Assembly (NCBI GenBank): GCA_903821415.1
Contig: CAIJLF010000154.1
Location: 1-7,095 of the forward strand
Reading direction: 5' to 3'
DNA from: an uncultured bacterium
Lineage (GTDB): Bacteria > Patescibacteriota > Minisyncoccia > Phycocordibacterales > UBA9973
Length of the DNA stretch: 7,095 nucleotides
The position numbers and the translations under genes are program-made. Below the pieces are notes generated by a model. It was not told the DNA's origin. It made no database searches and worked only from the letters and a program-made list of their open reading frames with translations. Shown piece after piece: positions 1-6,244 of this stretch (position 1 is its first letter; each line of letters starts with the position of its first letter).

Positions 1-1106
1 CAAAATTATCTAATCTACTTTTTAAAAGAAAAGCAGGTTTAAAGTTTATAAATGAAAAGGCTTTATTTACAAACGAGGCTGAAGTAGAAAAAATAAAAGA
101 AAACTTCTCTGAAATAGAAAAGGAACATAATAATTTAGAAAATTTAATTAGTGAAAACAAAGAAAATACAAAAAGTAACTTATCTTTGTCCCCTTTCCTA
201 AAAGAACATGCTGATATAATATTAAAAAATATAGATGTAGAAAATATAAAGAATAAGAAATGGAAAATAGCGGTTGATATGATTAACGCCTCAGCCTGTG
301 TTATGGATCCATATTTATTTGAACAACTCGGAGTAGAACTAGTACCTCTTAATAATATTCCAAATGGTGACTTTGCTCACAAACCAGAACCCTTAAGAGA
401 AAACTTAGTAGAAATAGGTAACCTTGTAAAAGAAAAAGGTTGCGATCTTGGATTTGCACACGATCCTGATGCAGATAGACTTGTAGTTATAAACGAAAAA
501 GGTGAAGTCGTCTTTGAAGAATACACACTCGTTCTTGGTGTTGAGGCTGTGATTTCTAGACCTGAGAATAAAGGAAAAAATGTCGTTATAAATATGTCTA
601 CATCTGCTATGAGTAAAGATATAGCAGAAAAGTATGAGGGTAAATGTATCCGTACAAAGGTAGGTGAAGCAAATGTCGTAGGAGGGATAATAGACAACGA
701 TGCAATAGTTGGTGGAGAAGGAGGAGGTGCTTCTATATACCCTACTATGAATATGGCTAGAGATAGCTTTGTGAGCTTGGCTTTAATACTAGAATTACTG
801 GCAAAAAGAAACCAGACAGTCAGTGAATGCATAGAAACATTACCAAAATACGAAATGCAAAAAGTTAAAATAGTATTTAATGGTGAAATGGAACCTCTAT
901 ATGAAGAACTTAAGAATGAATTCAAAGATGCAAATTCAGTTAATACATTAGACGGCATAAGATTTGATTGGGATGATTTGTCCTGGCTTCACATAAGAAG
1001 GTCAAACACAGAACCAAAGATGTGGATTATAAGTGAAGCTAAAGACCCAAAAAGAATTGACTATTTATTTGAAAAGTCTCAATCAATTATTAACAATATA
1101 AAATAA
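1..1106 (+). CDS. Phosphohexomutase (GlmM/ManB-like, archaeal-type), 5'-truncated by the window
   Basis: The reading frame is open from position 3 to the TAA at 1104-1106 (367 visible codons) and the true start lies upstream; a TTG at 186 is internal and not the start. The family moves phosphate between C6 and C1 of hexose phosphates (glucosamine, mannose or glucose) to supply cell-envelope sugar nucleotides. Visible motifs in order: GLKFINEK at 36-59; the metal-binding DPDADR at 462-479, with all three aspartates; the sugar loop as GGEGGGASIYP at 711-743; and the phosphate-binding loop as RRSNTEP at 996-1016. The KVGEANV and GEGxGG style is that of archaeal-type GlmM. Oddities: the residues before GLKFI read KLSNLLFKRKA, where family members have a TASHNP-type catalytic serine loop; the sugar loop lacks the usual GEGNGG/GEESGG; and IRRSNTEPKMW differs from the usual RPSNTEPxxR. 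It may be a variant or non-catalytic paralogue. The second mutase follows after 4 nt, so they are probably co-transcribed. The family call is secure, the substrate is not. Confidence 0.87.
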   Translation, partial: KLSNLLFKRKAGLKFINEKALFTNEAEVEKIKENFSEIEKEHNNLENLISENKENTKSNLSLSPFLKEHADIILKNIDVENIKNKKWKIAVDMINASACVMDPYLFEQLGVELVPLNNIPNGDFAHKPEPLRENLVEIGNLVKEKGCDLGFAHDPDADRLVVINEKGEVVFEEYTLVLGVEAVISRPENKGKNVVINMSTSAMSKDIAEKYEGKCIRTKVGEANVVGGIIDNDAIVGGEGGGASIYPTMNMARDSFVSLALILELLAKRNQTVSECIETLPKYEMQKVKIVFNGEMEPLYEELKNEFKDANSVNTLDGIRFDWDDLSWLHIRRSNTEPKMWIISEAKDPKRIDYLFEKSQSIINNIK

Positions 1107-1110
1107 TATT

Positions 1111-2787
1111 ATGAATGAACAAAGTAGAGAAGAACTATTAAAATCTAAATTTAAGCCTTTAACTTTTGGGACAAGTGGTGTCAGAGCACTTGTTACAGAT
1201 ATGACAGACATGGAATGTTATATAAATACTCGCGGTTTTATTAAATATCTGCTTGAAACCAATGAAATGAGAGAAGGTGATAAAGTCGTTTTTGGTGGAG
1301 ACTTAAGAAGTAGTACTCCTAGGATAATGTCTGCTGTACATAAAGCTATCATTGATGAGAATTGCCAGAGTATTTATTGTGGCTTCGTTCCGACGCCAAC
1401 ATTAAGCTTATATGCCTGGGAGAAAAATCATCCTGCTGTTATGGTCACAGGTAGTCATATACCAGACGACAGAAATGGTATCAAATTCATCAAATCTTCT
1501 AGCGAAGTTTTAAAAACAGACGAGGCTGATATATTGAAAAATGTCGAAATAGCTAGAAAAGAAGAATATAGTAAAAGTGAAAATAATTCCTTATTTGATA
1601 TGGATGGTAATTTTAAAAATACTATTTCGTTGCCAGCCAAGTCAGAAGAAAAAATAGCTTTGGCACAATTCAAAGAACGCTACGTGTCCCTATTCCCCCC
1701 AGATATACTTAAAGGTAAAAAGGTTTTAGTCTACGAACAGTCAGCTGTAGGTCGTGATTTCCTAAAAGACGTTCTGTCTTCTCTTGGAGCAGATGTTGTA
1801 GGGATAGAAAGGAGTGATAAGTTTATACCTATCGACACAGAGAAGATGCCGGAACTTATCCTTAATTCAATGGTAAAATGGGCAAATGAATATAAACCGT
1901 TTGCAATTGTTTCACTTGATGGTGACTCGGATCGTCCGATACTAGCAGATGAAAATGGTTCGTTTTTACCAGGAGATCTTTTGGGTCTCTTAGTATCACT
2001 CTATTTAAAGCCTGAATTCGTCTCTCTTCCTATAAGTTCGAACGATGCAGCTGTCTCTCTATTAAAAGATTTAAGTATCGAATTTGTATTAACTAAGATA
2101 GGTTCTCCCTACTGTATCGCTGCTATGAATAAAAAATTATCTAATAATCCAGATTCCAGAGTCGTTTCTTGGGAGAGAAATGGTGGCTACCTTCTAGGTA
2201 ATAATTGGAAAATAAATGAGCAATTCATTAAACTATTACCAACTCGTGATTCTATCCTACCTATACTTATAGCTATAGTTTTCGCCATAAAAGAAAATAC
2301 CAGCCTTTCTCATCTGATAAATACAAAGCTTCCTCACAGAGTCATCACTTCTGATGCAATAGATAGCCATACACAAGGATGCGGGGACTACACTTCAGAA
2401 ACTGGGAAAATTATTGTAAATAATTTTTCCACAAAAAATTCTAAAATAGAGCAGATTAATTTCAAAGGAGAAGATGTTGAGATAATACCTTCTGAAAATC
2501 TAACCAATGAAATTAAAGATGAATCAATTAAAATAAAATCTAAATTAGAATTATATTTCAATACTAGCCTTGGTTACTTTCCTGTATCTTCTATCAATTA
2601 TATAGATGGTATACGTATAAGTTTTGCAAATAATGACGTAGTCCACCTTAGACCATCTAGTAATGCATCTGAGTTTAGAATGTATGTCACTACTGACGAG
2701 CTAGATCATGCAAATAAAATCATAAAAGATAGACTTATAATAATTCCTAAAATAATTTCTGATATTCAAAAAGGAGATTTTATATAG
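1111..2787 (+). CDS. Phosphohexomutase (phosphomannomutase-like)
   Basis: This 558-residue protein has the full four-domain alpha-D-phosphohexomutase motif set. FGTSGVRA is at residues 19-26. The catalytic loop VTGSHIPDDRNGIKF is around 112-126, with Ser115 the expected phosphoserine. The metal loop is SLDGDSDR, with Asp270, Asp272 and Asp274. The sugar-recognition loop is WERNGGYLLG at 354-363, and the phosphate-binding loop is RPSSNASEFRMY at 514-525. IGSPY, LPTRDSILPIL and LPHR match, from memory, a phosphomannomutase branch (ExoC/NoeK-like) that interconverts mannose-6-P and mannose-1-P. The usual EANGG loop is ERNGG here, so mannose specificity is an inference. The length exceeds the usual 450-480 residues because of extra sequence around 150-190 and 415-480. 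ATG at 1111 is 4 nt after the preceding stop with no Shine-Dalgarno, which suggests translational coupling. The 3' end overlaps truB by 8 bp, tail to tail. Confidence 0.88.
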   Translation: MNEQSREELLKSKFKPLTFGTSGVRALVTDMTDMECYINTRGFIKYLLETNEMREGDKVVFGGDLRSSTPRIMSAVHKAIIDENCQSIYCGFVPTPTLSLYAWEKNHPAVMVTGSHIPDDRNGIKFIKSSSEVLKTDEADILKNVEIARKEEYSKSENNSLFDMDGNFKNTISLPAKSEEKIALAQFKERYVSLFPPDILKGKKVLVYEQSAVGRDFLKDVLSSLGADVVGIERSDKFIPIDTEKMPELILNSMVKWANEYKPFAIVSLDGDSDRPILADENGSFLPGDLLGLLVSLYLKPEFVSLPISSNDAAVSLLKDLSIEFVLTKIGSPYCIAAMNKKLSNNPDSRVVSWERNGGYLLGNNWKINEQFIKLLPTRDSILPILIAIVFAIKENTSLSHLINTKLPHRVITSDAIDSHTQGCGDYTSETGKIIVNNFSTKNSKIEQINFKGEDVEIIPSENLTNEIKDESIKIKSKLELYFNTSLGYFPVSSINYIDGIRISFANNDVVHLRPSSNASEFRMYVTTDELDHANKIIKDRLIIIPKIISDIQKGDFI

Positions 2788-2800
2788 AATAGTCTCCTAC
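2768..2800 (-). terminator. Intrinsic terminator of truB, lying inside the end of the second mutase gene
   Basis: On the minus strand an 8-bp stem (arms 2798-2791 and 2779-2772, AGGAGACT with AATCTCCT, one G-T pair) encloses an 11-nt loop and leads into a short T-run at 2772-2768. The truB stop codon lies in the loop. On the plus strand the same hairpin is followed only by TACTTT, a poor tract, so it fits truB transcription better. The stem is modest. Confidence 0.5.
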
Positions 2801-3535
2801 TTTAGTCCGAACTATTTTTAAAGCTAGAGCACCAACACCTAGCTTCTCCCCTATCTCATTGGCAATACCTCTAACATATACTCCACTTCCACAAGAAATT
2901 CTTAGTTTAATTACATAATATTTTTCTTCGTATTTATTTATTAATTCCTTTTCCCAAATATTTATTATTTCTTTTTGTCTAAAGTCTCCTTTTACTTTTC
3001 CTATATCTTCTTTTATTTTACTTAAGAGCTCGGATCCCAAGTAACTCTCTTCTTCTAATATTTCAATATTTTCTACAAAAACATCATGAGATGGTATTTC
3101 TATCTCCTCTAGCTTTCCTTCACGTGCCCATTCAAATAAAGGCTTACCATTCACGGTACGTGAAGAATATGGTGGGTACGATTGCTTAATCCGACCGATA
3201 AATCTAGGTAGAATTTTTTGTATTTTAGTAGCGAAATTTTTAAAGTCCTCAGACTTTTCAAATTTTATAACTTTACCCATCTCATCATATGTATCTGTCG
3301 CGAAACCTAACAAAATATCTACTTCATATTCTTTTGGAAGACTTAGATATTCATCTTTCTTCAAACACTCGTCTCCCACAAGTATCAAAAGTACTCCTTC
3401 GGCAAGAGGGTCAAGCCGACCTGCGTATGTCATCGGTATAAACCTTAATTCATCTTTCTCCTTTTTAAGTATATTTATGCAATCTAGAGGTGTCTGACCT
3501 GCCTTCTTATATATGTTAATAACGTTATCTAGCAT
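2780..3535 (-). CDS. truB: tRNA pseudouridine-55 synthase TruB, minimal form
   Basis: TruB converts uridine 55 in the T-loop of tRNAs to pseudouridine in the cytoplasm. The 251-residue protein shows the family signatures in order: IYKKAGQTPLD (8-18); the catalytic motif AGRLDPLAEGVLLI (38-51) with Asp42 as nucleophile; KEYEVDILLGFATDTYD (68-84); QSYPPYSSRTVNGKPLFEWA (118-137); and SCGSGVYVRGIANEIGEKLG (214-233) with the conserved arginine. It stops right after RTKVGDYSI, so the C-terminal PUA-type domain of the roughly 310-residue E. coli enzyme is absent. The usual GHTGTLDP is replaced by TYAGRLDP, a form I associate with CPR bacteria. ATG at 3533-3535 gives the correct N-terminus; there is no Shine-Dalgarno, and a -10-like TACTAT ends 6 nt upstream. 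It is divergent from infC and convergent with the second mutase, with an 8-bp overlap. Confidence 0.93.
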   Translation of the reverse strand: MLDNVINIYKKAGQTPLDCINILKKEKDELRFIPMTYAGRLDPLAEGVLLILVGDECLKKDEYLSLPKEYEVDILLGFATDTYDEMGKVIKFEKSEDFKNFATKIQKILPRFIGRIKQSYPPYSSRTVNGKPLFEWAREGKLEEIEIPSHDVFVENIEILEEESYLGSELLSKIKEDIGKVKGDFRQKEIINIWEKELINKYEEKYYVIKLRISCGSGVYVRGIANEIGEKLGVGALALKIVRTKVGDYSI

Positions 3536-3536
3536 A

Positions 3537-3565
3537 TTGCCATAGTAACATAGATATGCTAGTAT
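3537..3565 (+). promoter_or_regulatory. infC: Possible infC-rpmI-rplT operon promoter
   Basis: TTGCCA (3537-3542) and TAGTAT (3560-3565) are spaced by 17 bp, each matching 4 of 6 consensus bases, which would give a leader of about 35-40 nt. The boxes overlap those proposed for divergent truB, so the two promoters would compete for polymerase. This 73-bp gap must hold the operon promoter unless transcription enters from elsewhere, but the exact boxes are weak. Confidence 0.3.
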
Positions 3566-3569
3566 TCAA
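3542..3569 (-). promoter_or_regulatory. Possible truB promoter (short leader or leaderless)
   Basis: On the minus strand TTGAAT (3569-3564) and TACTAT (3547-3542) are separated by 16 bp, each matching 4 of 6 consensus bases. Only GGCAAT lies between the -10-like box and the truB ATG, so transcription would start at or next to the start codon. The sequence is AT-rich, so chance matches are likely. Confidence 0.3.
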
Positions 3570-3608
3570 GTTAGGTAGGTAATCTATTTATTTCTATCGG
3601 AAAACACA

Positions 3609-4115
3609 TTGCGAGAAAGAATCAACAATCAAATAAGGGCATCTGAGGTTCGCGTAATCTCAAACGAAGGGGTTAACCTTGGTGTTTTGAGTTTTAAAGA
3701 CGCCTTTGCATTAGCAAATAAAGATGGCTTTGACTTGATTGAAATTTCTCCTAATACAAATCCTCCAATAGTTAAGATAGCCAATTACGGTAAGTACAAA
3801 TACGAACAAAATAAGAAGCTAAAGAAAGCCCGTGCAGGAGCTAAAACTACAGAAACCAAAGCGATTCAAATCAAAATTGGTACTGGAGAGAACGATCTTG
3901 CTTTAAAGGCTAGAAAAGCTTCGGAGTGGCTCAAAGAGGGTCATCGTATCAAAGTAGAGCTTTTCCTCTCGGGGCGCTCTAAATATATGGCAGATGCTTT
4001 CCTAAGAGAGAGACTCGACCGTGTACTTCACCTTATAACCGAGAATTATAAAGTAGCAGAGGACTATAGAAAAGGTCCTAAGGGTCCAACTATTACAATA
4101 GAAAAAGATAAATAA
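3609..4115 (+). CDS. infC: Translation initiation factor IF-3
   Basis: IF3 binds the 30S subunit, keeps it apart from 50S and checks the initiator tRNA and start codon. The 168-residue length is normal. The N-domain (about residues 3-70) carries RINNQIRASEVRVI, LGVLSFKDAFALA, GFDLIEISPN, PPIVKIANYGKYKYEQ. A basic linker (70-84) joins the C-domain with KAIQIKIGTGENDLALKARK, EGHRIKVELFLSGR and GPKGPTITI. The start is TTG at 3609: an in-frame stop lies at 3576-3578 with no ATG or GTG between, and TTG places the conserved RINNQIR at residue 4. A rare start is typical of infC, because IF3 disfavours non-AUG initiation and so limits its own synthesis (known for E. coli AUU; the parallel here is inferred). 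No Shine-Dalgarno is visible. It is first in the conserved infC-rpmI-rplT order, 4 nt before rpmI. Confidence 0.95.
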   Translation: MRERINNQIRASEVRVISNEGVNLGVLSFKDAFALANKDGFDLIEISPNTNPPIVKIANYGKYKYEQNKKLKKARAGAKTTETKAIQIKIGTGENDLALKARKASEWLKEGHRIKVELFLSGRSKYMADAFLRERLDRVLHLITENYKVAEDYRKGPKGPTITIEKDK

Positions 4116-4119
4116 TTTT

Positions 4120-4311
4120 ATGAGCATAAAAACAAATAAATCACTAACAAAGCGTTTAAAGGTTACTAAAAATGGAAAGATTCTATCTCGTGCACCTGGA
4201 TTCAACCATTTCAATGCTAAACAATCTCGAACTAAACAGCTAGCAGGAAAGAAAACAAATAATTTCCAAATTTCAAATAAAAACAAGAGAACATATTTAC
4301 CAAACGCATAA
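4120..4311 (+). CDS. rpmI: 50S ribosomal protein bL35
   Basis: This 63-residue, strongly basic protein of the large ribosomal subunit shows the L35 pattern: KTNKSLTKRLKVTKNGKILSR near the N-terminus, a histidine-containing centre (GFNHFNAKQSRTKQ) and a C-terminal tail rich in lysine and asparagine ending in YLPNA. The length matches the usual 64-66 residues. It lies between infC (4 nt upstream) and rplT (25 nt downstream), the order found in most bacteria, which makes the call firm despite the small size. There is no Shine-Dalgarno before the ATG at 4120; translation probably relies on coupling to infC or on an unstructured A/T-rich start region. Confidence 0.95.
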   Translation: MSIKTNKSLTKRLKVTKNGKILSRAPGFNHFNAKQSRTKQLAGKKTNNFQISNKNKRTYLPNA

Positions 4312-4336
4312 GTATTACTAATTACAACTAAAATAT

Positions 4337-4678
4337 ATGACAAGAGTTAAAAGAGGAACAATCAAAAATAAACACAGAAAGAATATTCTAGCCCAGACAA
4401 AAGGTATGCGTTTCGGACGTAGTACAAAGAAAGCTCAAGCTAAAGATGCCCTAAGGCATGCAGGAGCATATTCATTTGCCCACAGAAAAGACAAAAAAGC
4501 TGATGCAAGAAGCCTATGGACTACACGTATCAATGCTGCTATCAGACCACTTGAATTATCTTACAGTAAATTCATCGATGGACTAAAAAAGAAGAATATC
4601 ATAATCGACCGTAAAATTCTTTCAGATTTAGCCCAAAAGAATCCTGAAACATTTGCAAGAATAGCAAAAAGTATATAA
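4337..4678 (+). CDS. rplT: 50S ribosomal protein bL20
   Basis: bL20 binds 23S rRNA early in large-subunit assembly. The 113-residue protein is close to the family length of 117-119 and matches it throughout: TRVKRGTIKNKHRKNILAQT, KGMRFGRSTKKAQAKDALRHAG, a basic HRKDKKADARSLWTTRINAA segment and a C-terminal globular part (SKFIDGLKKKNIIIDRKILSDLAQ). It is last in the infC-rpmI-rplT operon; the strong terminator begins at its stop codon. L20 represses this operon by binding its mRNA in E. coli and B. subtilis; the 25-nt gap before rplT is too short to show such a structure, so I cannot say that control exists here. No Shine-Dalgarno precedes the ATG at 4337. Confidence 0.96.
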   Translation: MTRVKRGTIKNKHRKNILAQTKGMRFGRSTKKAQAKDALRHAGAYSFAHRKDKKADARSLWTTRINAAIRPLELSYSKFIDGLKKKNIIIDRKILSDLAQKNPETFARIAKSI

Positions 4679-4716
4679 AAAAATAAAACTCCCTATTAAG
4701 GGAGTTTTATTTTTTT
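4677..4716. terminator. Strong bidirectional intrinsic terminator between rplT and the beta-CASP gene
   Basis: A fully complementary stem has arms 4677-4693 and 4700-4716 (core CTCCC with GGGAG, extended by A/T pairs) and loop TATTAA. An A-rich 5' side and T-rich 3' side give a U-tract in both directions. It starts within the rplT stop codon, and its far arm ends within the stop codon (4717-4715) of the convergent gene, so one hairpin serves both transcripts. Confidence 0.93.
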
Positions 4717-6085
4717 AACAGTCTATAGTAATAGTTTCACCTCCTGTTGGCACATATGCATCAATATCTAGATTATCCTTAAGCTTCTGAGCTAAGAACA
4801 TAGAAGCCTTTGGCTCCCCCATCAATAGGAATACTTTCTTGACTGTCTTTGCTACATCCTCGACAAATTCAACTAAGTGATCTGAGTCTTTGTGTCCAGA
4901 GTATCCACTGATCATCTCTACATGAGCCTTTACATGTACATCTTCACCCATTATATGAAGCTTCTTGGTACCATTTTCTATAGATCTTCCTAGGGTACCT
5001 ACGGACTGATAACCGATGAGTAGGATGGTATTATTTGCATTTGGAAGATAATTCTTCTCGTGATGAAGTATACGTCCTCCATTACTCATACCACTACCTG
5101 CCATAATAATCTTTGGATCTGGAACATTAAGAATCGCTTTTGATTCTTCAGTTTCGTTTGTCATTTTAAGACCAATAAAGTCAAATATGTCGTCTCCTCC
5201 TTTTATGATTCTTGTTGCTGTAGGATTAAAATACTTTTCATATTTACGATATATAGCCGTCAGCTTTATAGCTAAAGGTGAGTCTAGGAATATAGGCATC
5301 TGTTGTATTTGCTTCCCTTCTATCAAGGTGTCTATCTCATAAAGTAATTCTTGTGTACGCTCAAGAGAAAATGTAGGAATTATTAAAGTTCCTTTTCTGT
5401 TATAGTTTTGATTTATCACTTCTTGAAGCCTATTCTTCCTTGTATCTCTATCTTCATGATTCCTATCTCCATAACATGACTCCATAAATAGATAATCTAC
5501 ACCTGTTAACTTCTCTGTGTCACGAAGCAATGGTGAAGGAGAGTTCCCCAAGTCACCTGTAAATACTATCTTTTTATTATTATAAATAATCTCAAGCATA
5601 CCTGAACCCAATATATGGCCTGAGTCTTTATATGAAAATTGAAAACCGTGATCAACATTTAGCTTCTGTCCGTACTCAAGTGTCTCCCACAAATCCAGGG
5701 CTTTCTTTATATTTTCAGCGGTGTATATTTCTGCTAGATTATGTTCTTTATCCTTAGCTAGTAGATGTGCAGTGTCAGCAAGCATAACTTCTGTTATCTC
5801 TTTAGTAGGAATAGTCGAAATTATCTTACCATTAAAACCTTCTGAAATAAGCTTAGGAATTCTACCTATATGGTCGATATGCGCGTGGGTAATAAAAAGA
5901 ATATCGATTTTCGAACAATCATAAGGGAATTTCTCCCAGTTCAAATCTTCAGCAAGCTTCTCCCCTTGTATAAGTCCACAATCTATTAAAAATTTCTTAT
6001 CATTCCCCTCTATTAAAAAATTGGCGCCTGTAACAGTACCAGCACCAGAACAAAATGTAACTTTTAGTTTTTTATCATTCTCCAT
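4715..6085 (-). CDS. Beta-CASP metallo-beta-lactamase RNA nuclease (YSH1/CPSF-like)
   Basis: This 456-residue protein is predicted to be a cytoplasmic zinc-dependent RNA-processing or RNA-decay nuclease. The metallo-beta-lactamase core shows GAGTVTGANFLI (15-26), the HxHxDH zinc motif HAHIDH (67-72), SGHILGSG (155-162, His157) and FTGDLG (175-180, Asp178). The inserted beta-CASP domain begins near MESCYGDR (201-208) and contains IIPTFSLERTQELL (235-248). After it come GSGMSNGGRILHH (330-342) and HVKAHVEMISGYSGHKD (384-400, His398), the latter completing zinc coordination. This is the COG1236-type family shared by archaea, eukaryotic CPSF-73 and many bacteria, not the RNase J type. ATG at 6083-6085 is chosen because a TATAAT lies just 8 nt upstream and the conserved fold begins within ten residues. 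It is a single-gene unit with its own promoter and the shared terminator. The exact RNA substrate cannot be read from sequence. Confidence 0.9.
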   Translation of the reverse strand: MENDKKLKVTFCSGAGTVTGANFLIEGNDKKFLIDCGLIQGEKLAEDLNWEKFPYDCSKIDILFITHAHIDHIGRIPKLISEGFNGKIISTIPTKEITEVMLADTAHLLAKDKEHNLAEIYTAENIKKALDLWETLEYGQKLNVDHGFQFSYKDSGHILGSGMLEIIYNNKKIVFTGDLGNSPSPLLRDTEKLTGVDYLFMESCYGDRNHEDRDTRKNRLQEVINQNYNRKGTLIIPTFSLERTQELLYEIDTLIEGKQIQQMPIFLDSPLAIKLTAIYRKYEKYFNPTATRIIKGGDDIFDFIGLKMTNETEESKAILNVPDPKIIMAGSGMSNGGRILHHEKNYLPNANNTILLIGYQSVGTLGRSIENGTKKLHIMGEDVHVKAHVEMISGYSGHKDSDHLVEFVEDVAKTVKKVFLLMGEPKASMFLAQKLKDNLDIDAYVPTGGETITIDC

Positions 6086-6093
6086 ATTATTTT

Positions 6094-6099
6094 ATTATA
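6094..6099 (-). promoter_or_regulatory. -10 box of the beta-CASP gene, implying a leaderless mRNA
   Basis: A perfect TATAAT on the minus strand (6099-6094) is separated from the ATG by AAAATAAT, 8 nt. Transcription usually begins about 7 nt beyond a -10 box, which puts the start at or one base from the ATG. No convincing -35 is present at 16-18 bp, and no Shine-Dalgarno exists. Confidence 0.6.
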
Positions 6100-6112
6100 C
6101 ACGAAGTATATC

Positions 6113-6233
6113 AAAAGCGGAACTTAAATAGTTTCTGAGAAATGCCTTGCGCAGGTCGACGGACCGAGCAGAGCAAAATCTCAGCAGAGATTTATGTGTG
6201 CATTTTAAAGAAAGCTATTTAAGTTCCGCTTTT
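6113..6233. repeat. 121-nt palindromic element: 19-bp perfect terminal inverted repeats with internal hairpins
   Basis: The ends 6113-6131 and 6215-6233 are perfect inverted repeats (core GCGGAACTTAAATAG). Pairing continues inward with TTTCT (6132-6136) to AGAAA (6209-6213) and AAATGC (6140-6145) to GCATTTT (6200-6206, one bulge), giving about 30 pairs. The interior holds two further hairpins: GGTC-GACG-GACC (6154-6165) within TTGC/GCAA (6147-6150 with 6173-6176), and AAATCTC-AGCA-GAGATTT (6176-6193), which share A6176. The result resembles a three-way junction. The interior looks more GC-rich than its flanks. There is no ORF, no clear target duplication and no transposase. It could be a small structured RNA on either strand, an ERIC/MITE-like repeat, or a transcription barrier upstream of the beta-CASP promoter. 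The structure is certain, the role unknown. Confidence 0.85.
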
Positions 6234-6244
6234 AAGTAAAAAAC

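Noticed and set aside
186..188. TTG as the start of the first mutase
   Set aside because: The frame is open to the window edge and encodes the GLKFINEK family motif upstream of it, so the gene is simply cut by the window.
377..958. 193-codon minus-strand reading frame
   Set aside because: It lies wholly opposite the first mutase, whose frame has clear family motifs; the minus frame shows no recognisable protein pattern.
3608..3610. AUU start codon for infC, as in E. coli
   Set aside because: The ATT is out of frame with the IF3 protein; the in-frame codon is the overlapping TTG at 3609.
6147..6176. Resemblance of the inner hairpin of the palindrome to bacterial SRP RNA (CAGGUC...GGA...AGCAG)
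   Set aside because: The nearly invariant GGAA-type tetraloop and the GGAAGCAGCC box are missing, and the second internal hairpin does not fit the small SRP RNA fold. Partial matches in a short GC-rich hairpin are expected by chance.
6113..6233. Integron attC site
   Set aside because: The ends do not carry the RYYYAAC/GTTRRRY core sites, the arms are perfect instead of having attC-style unpaired bases, and no integrase or cassette gene is nearby.
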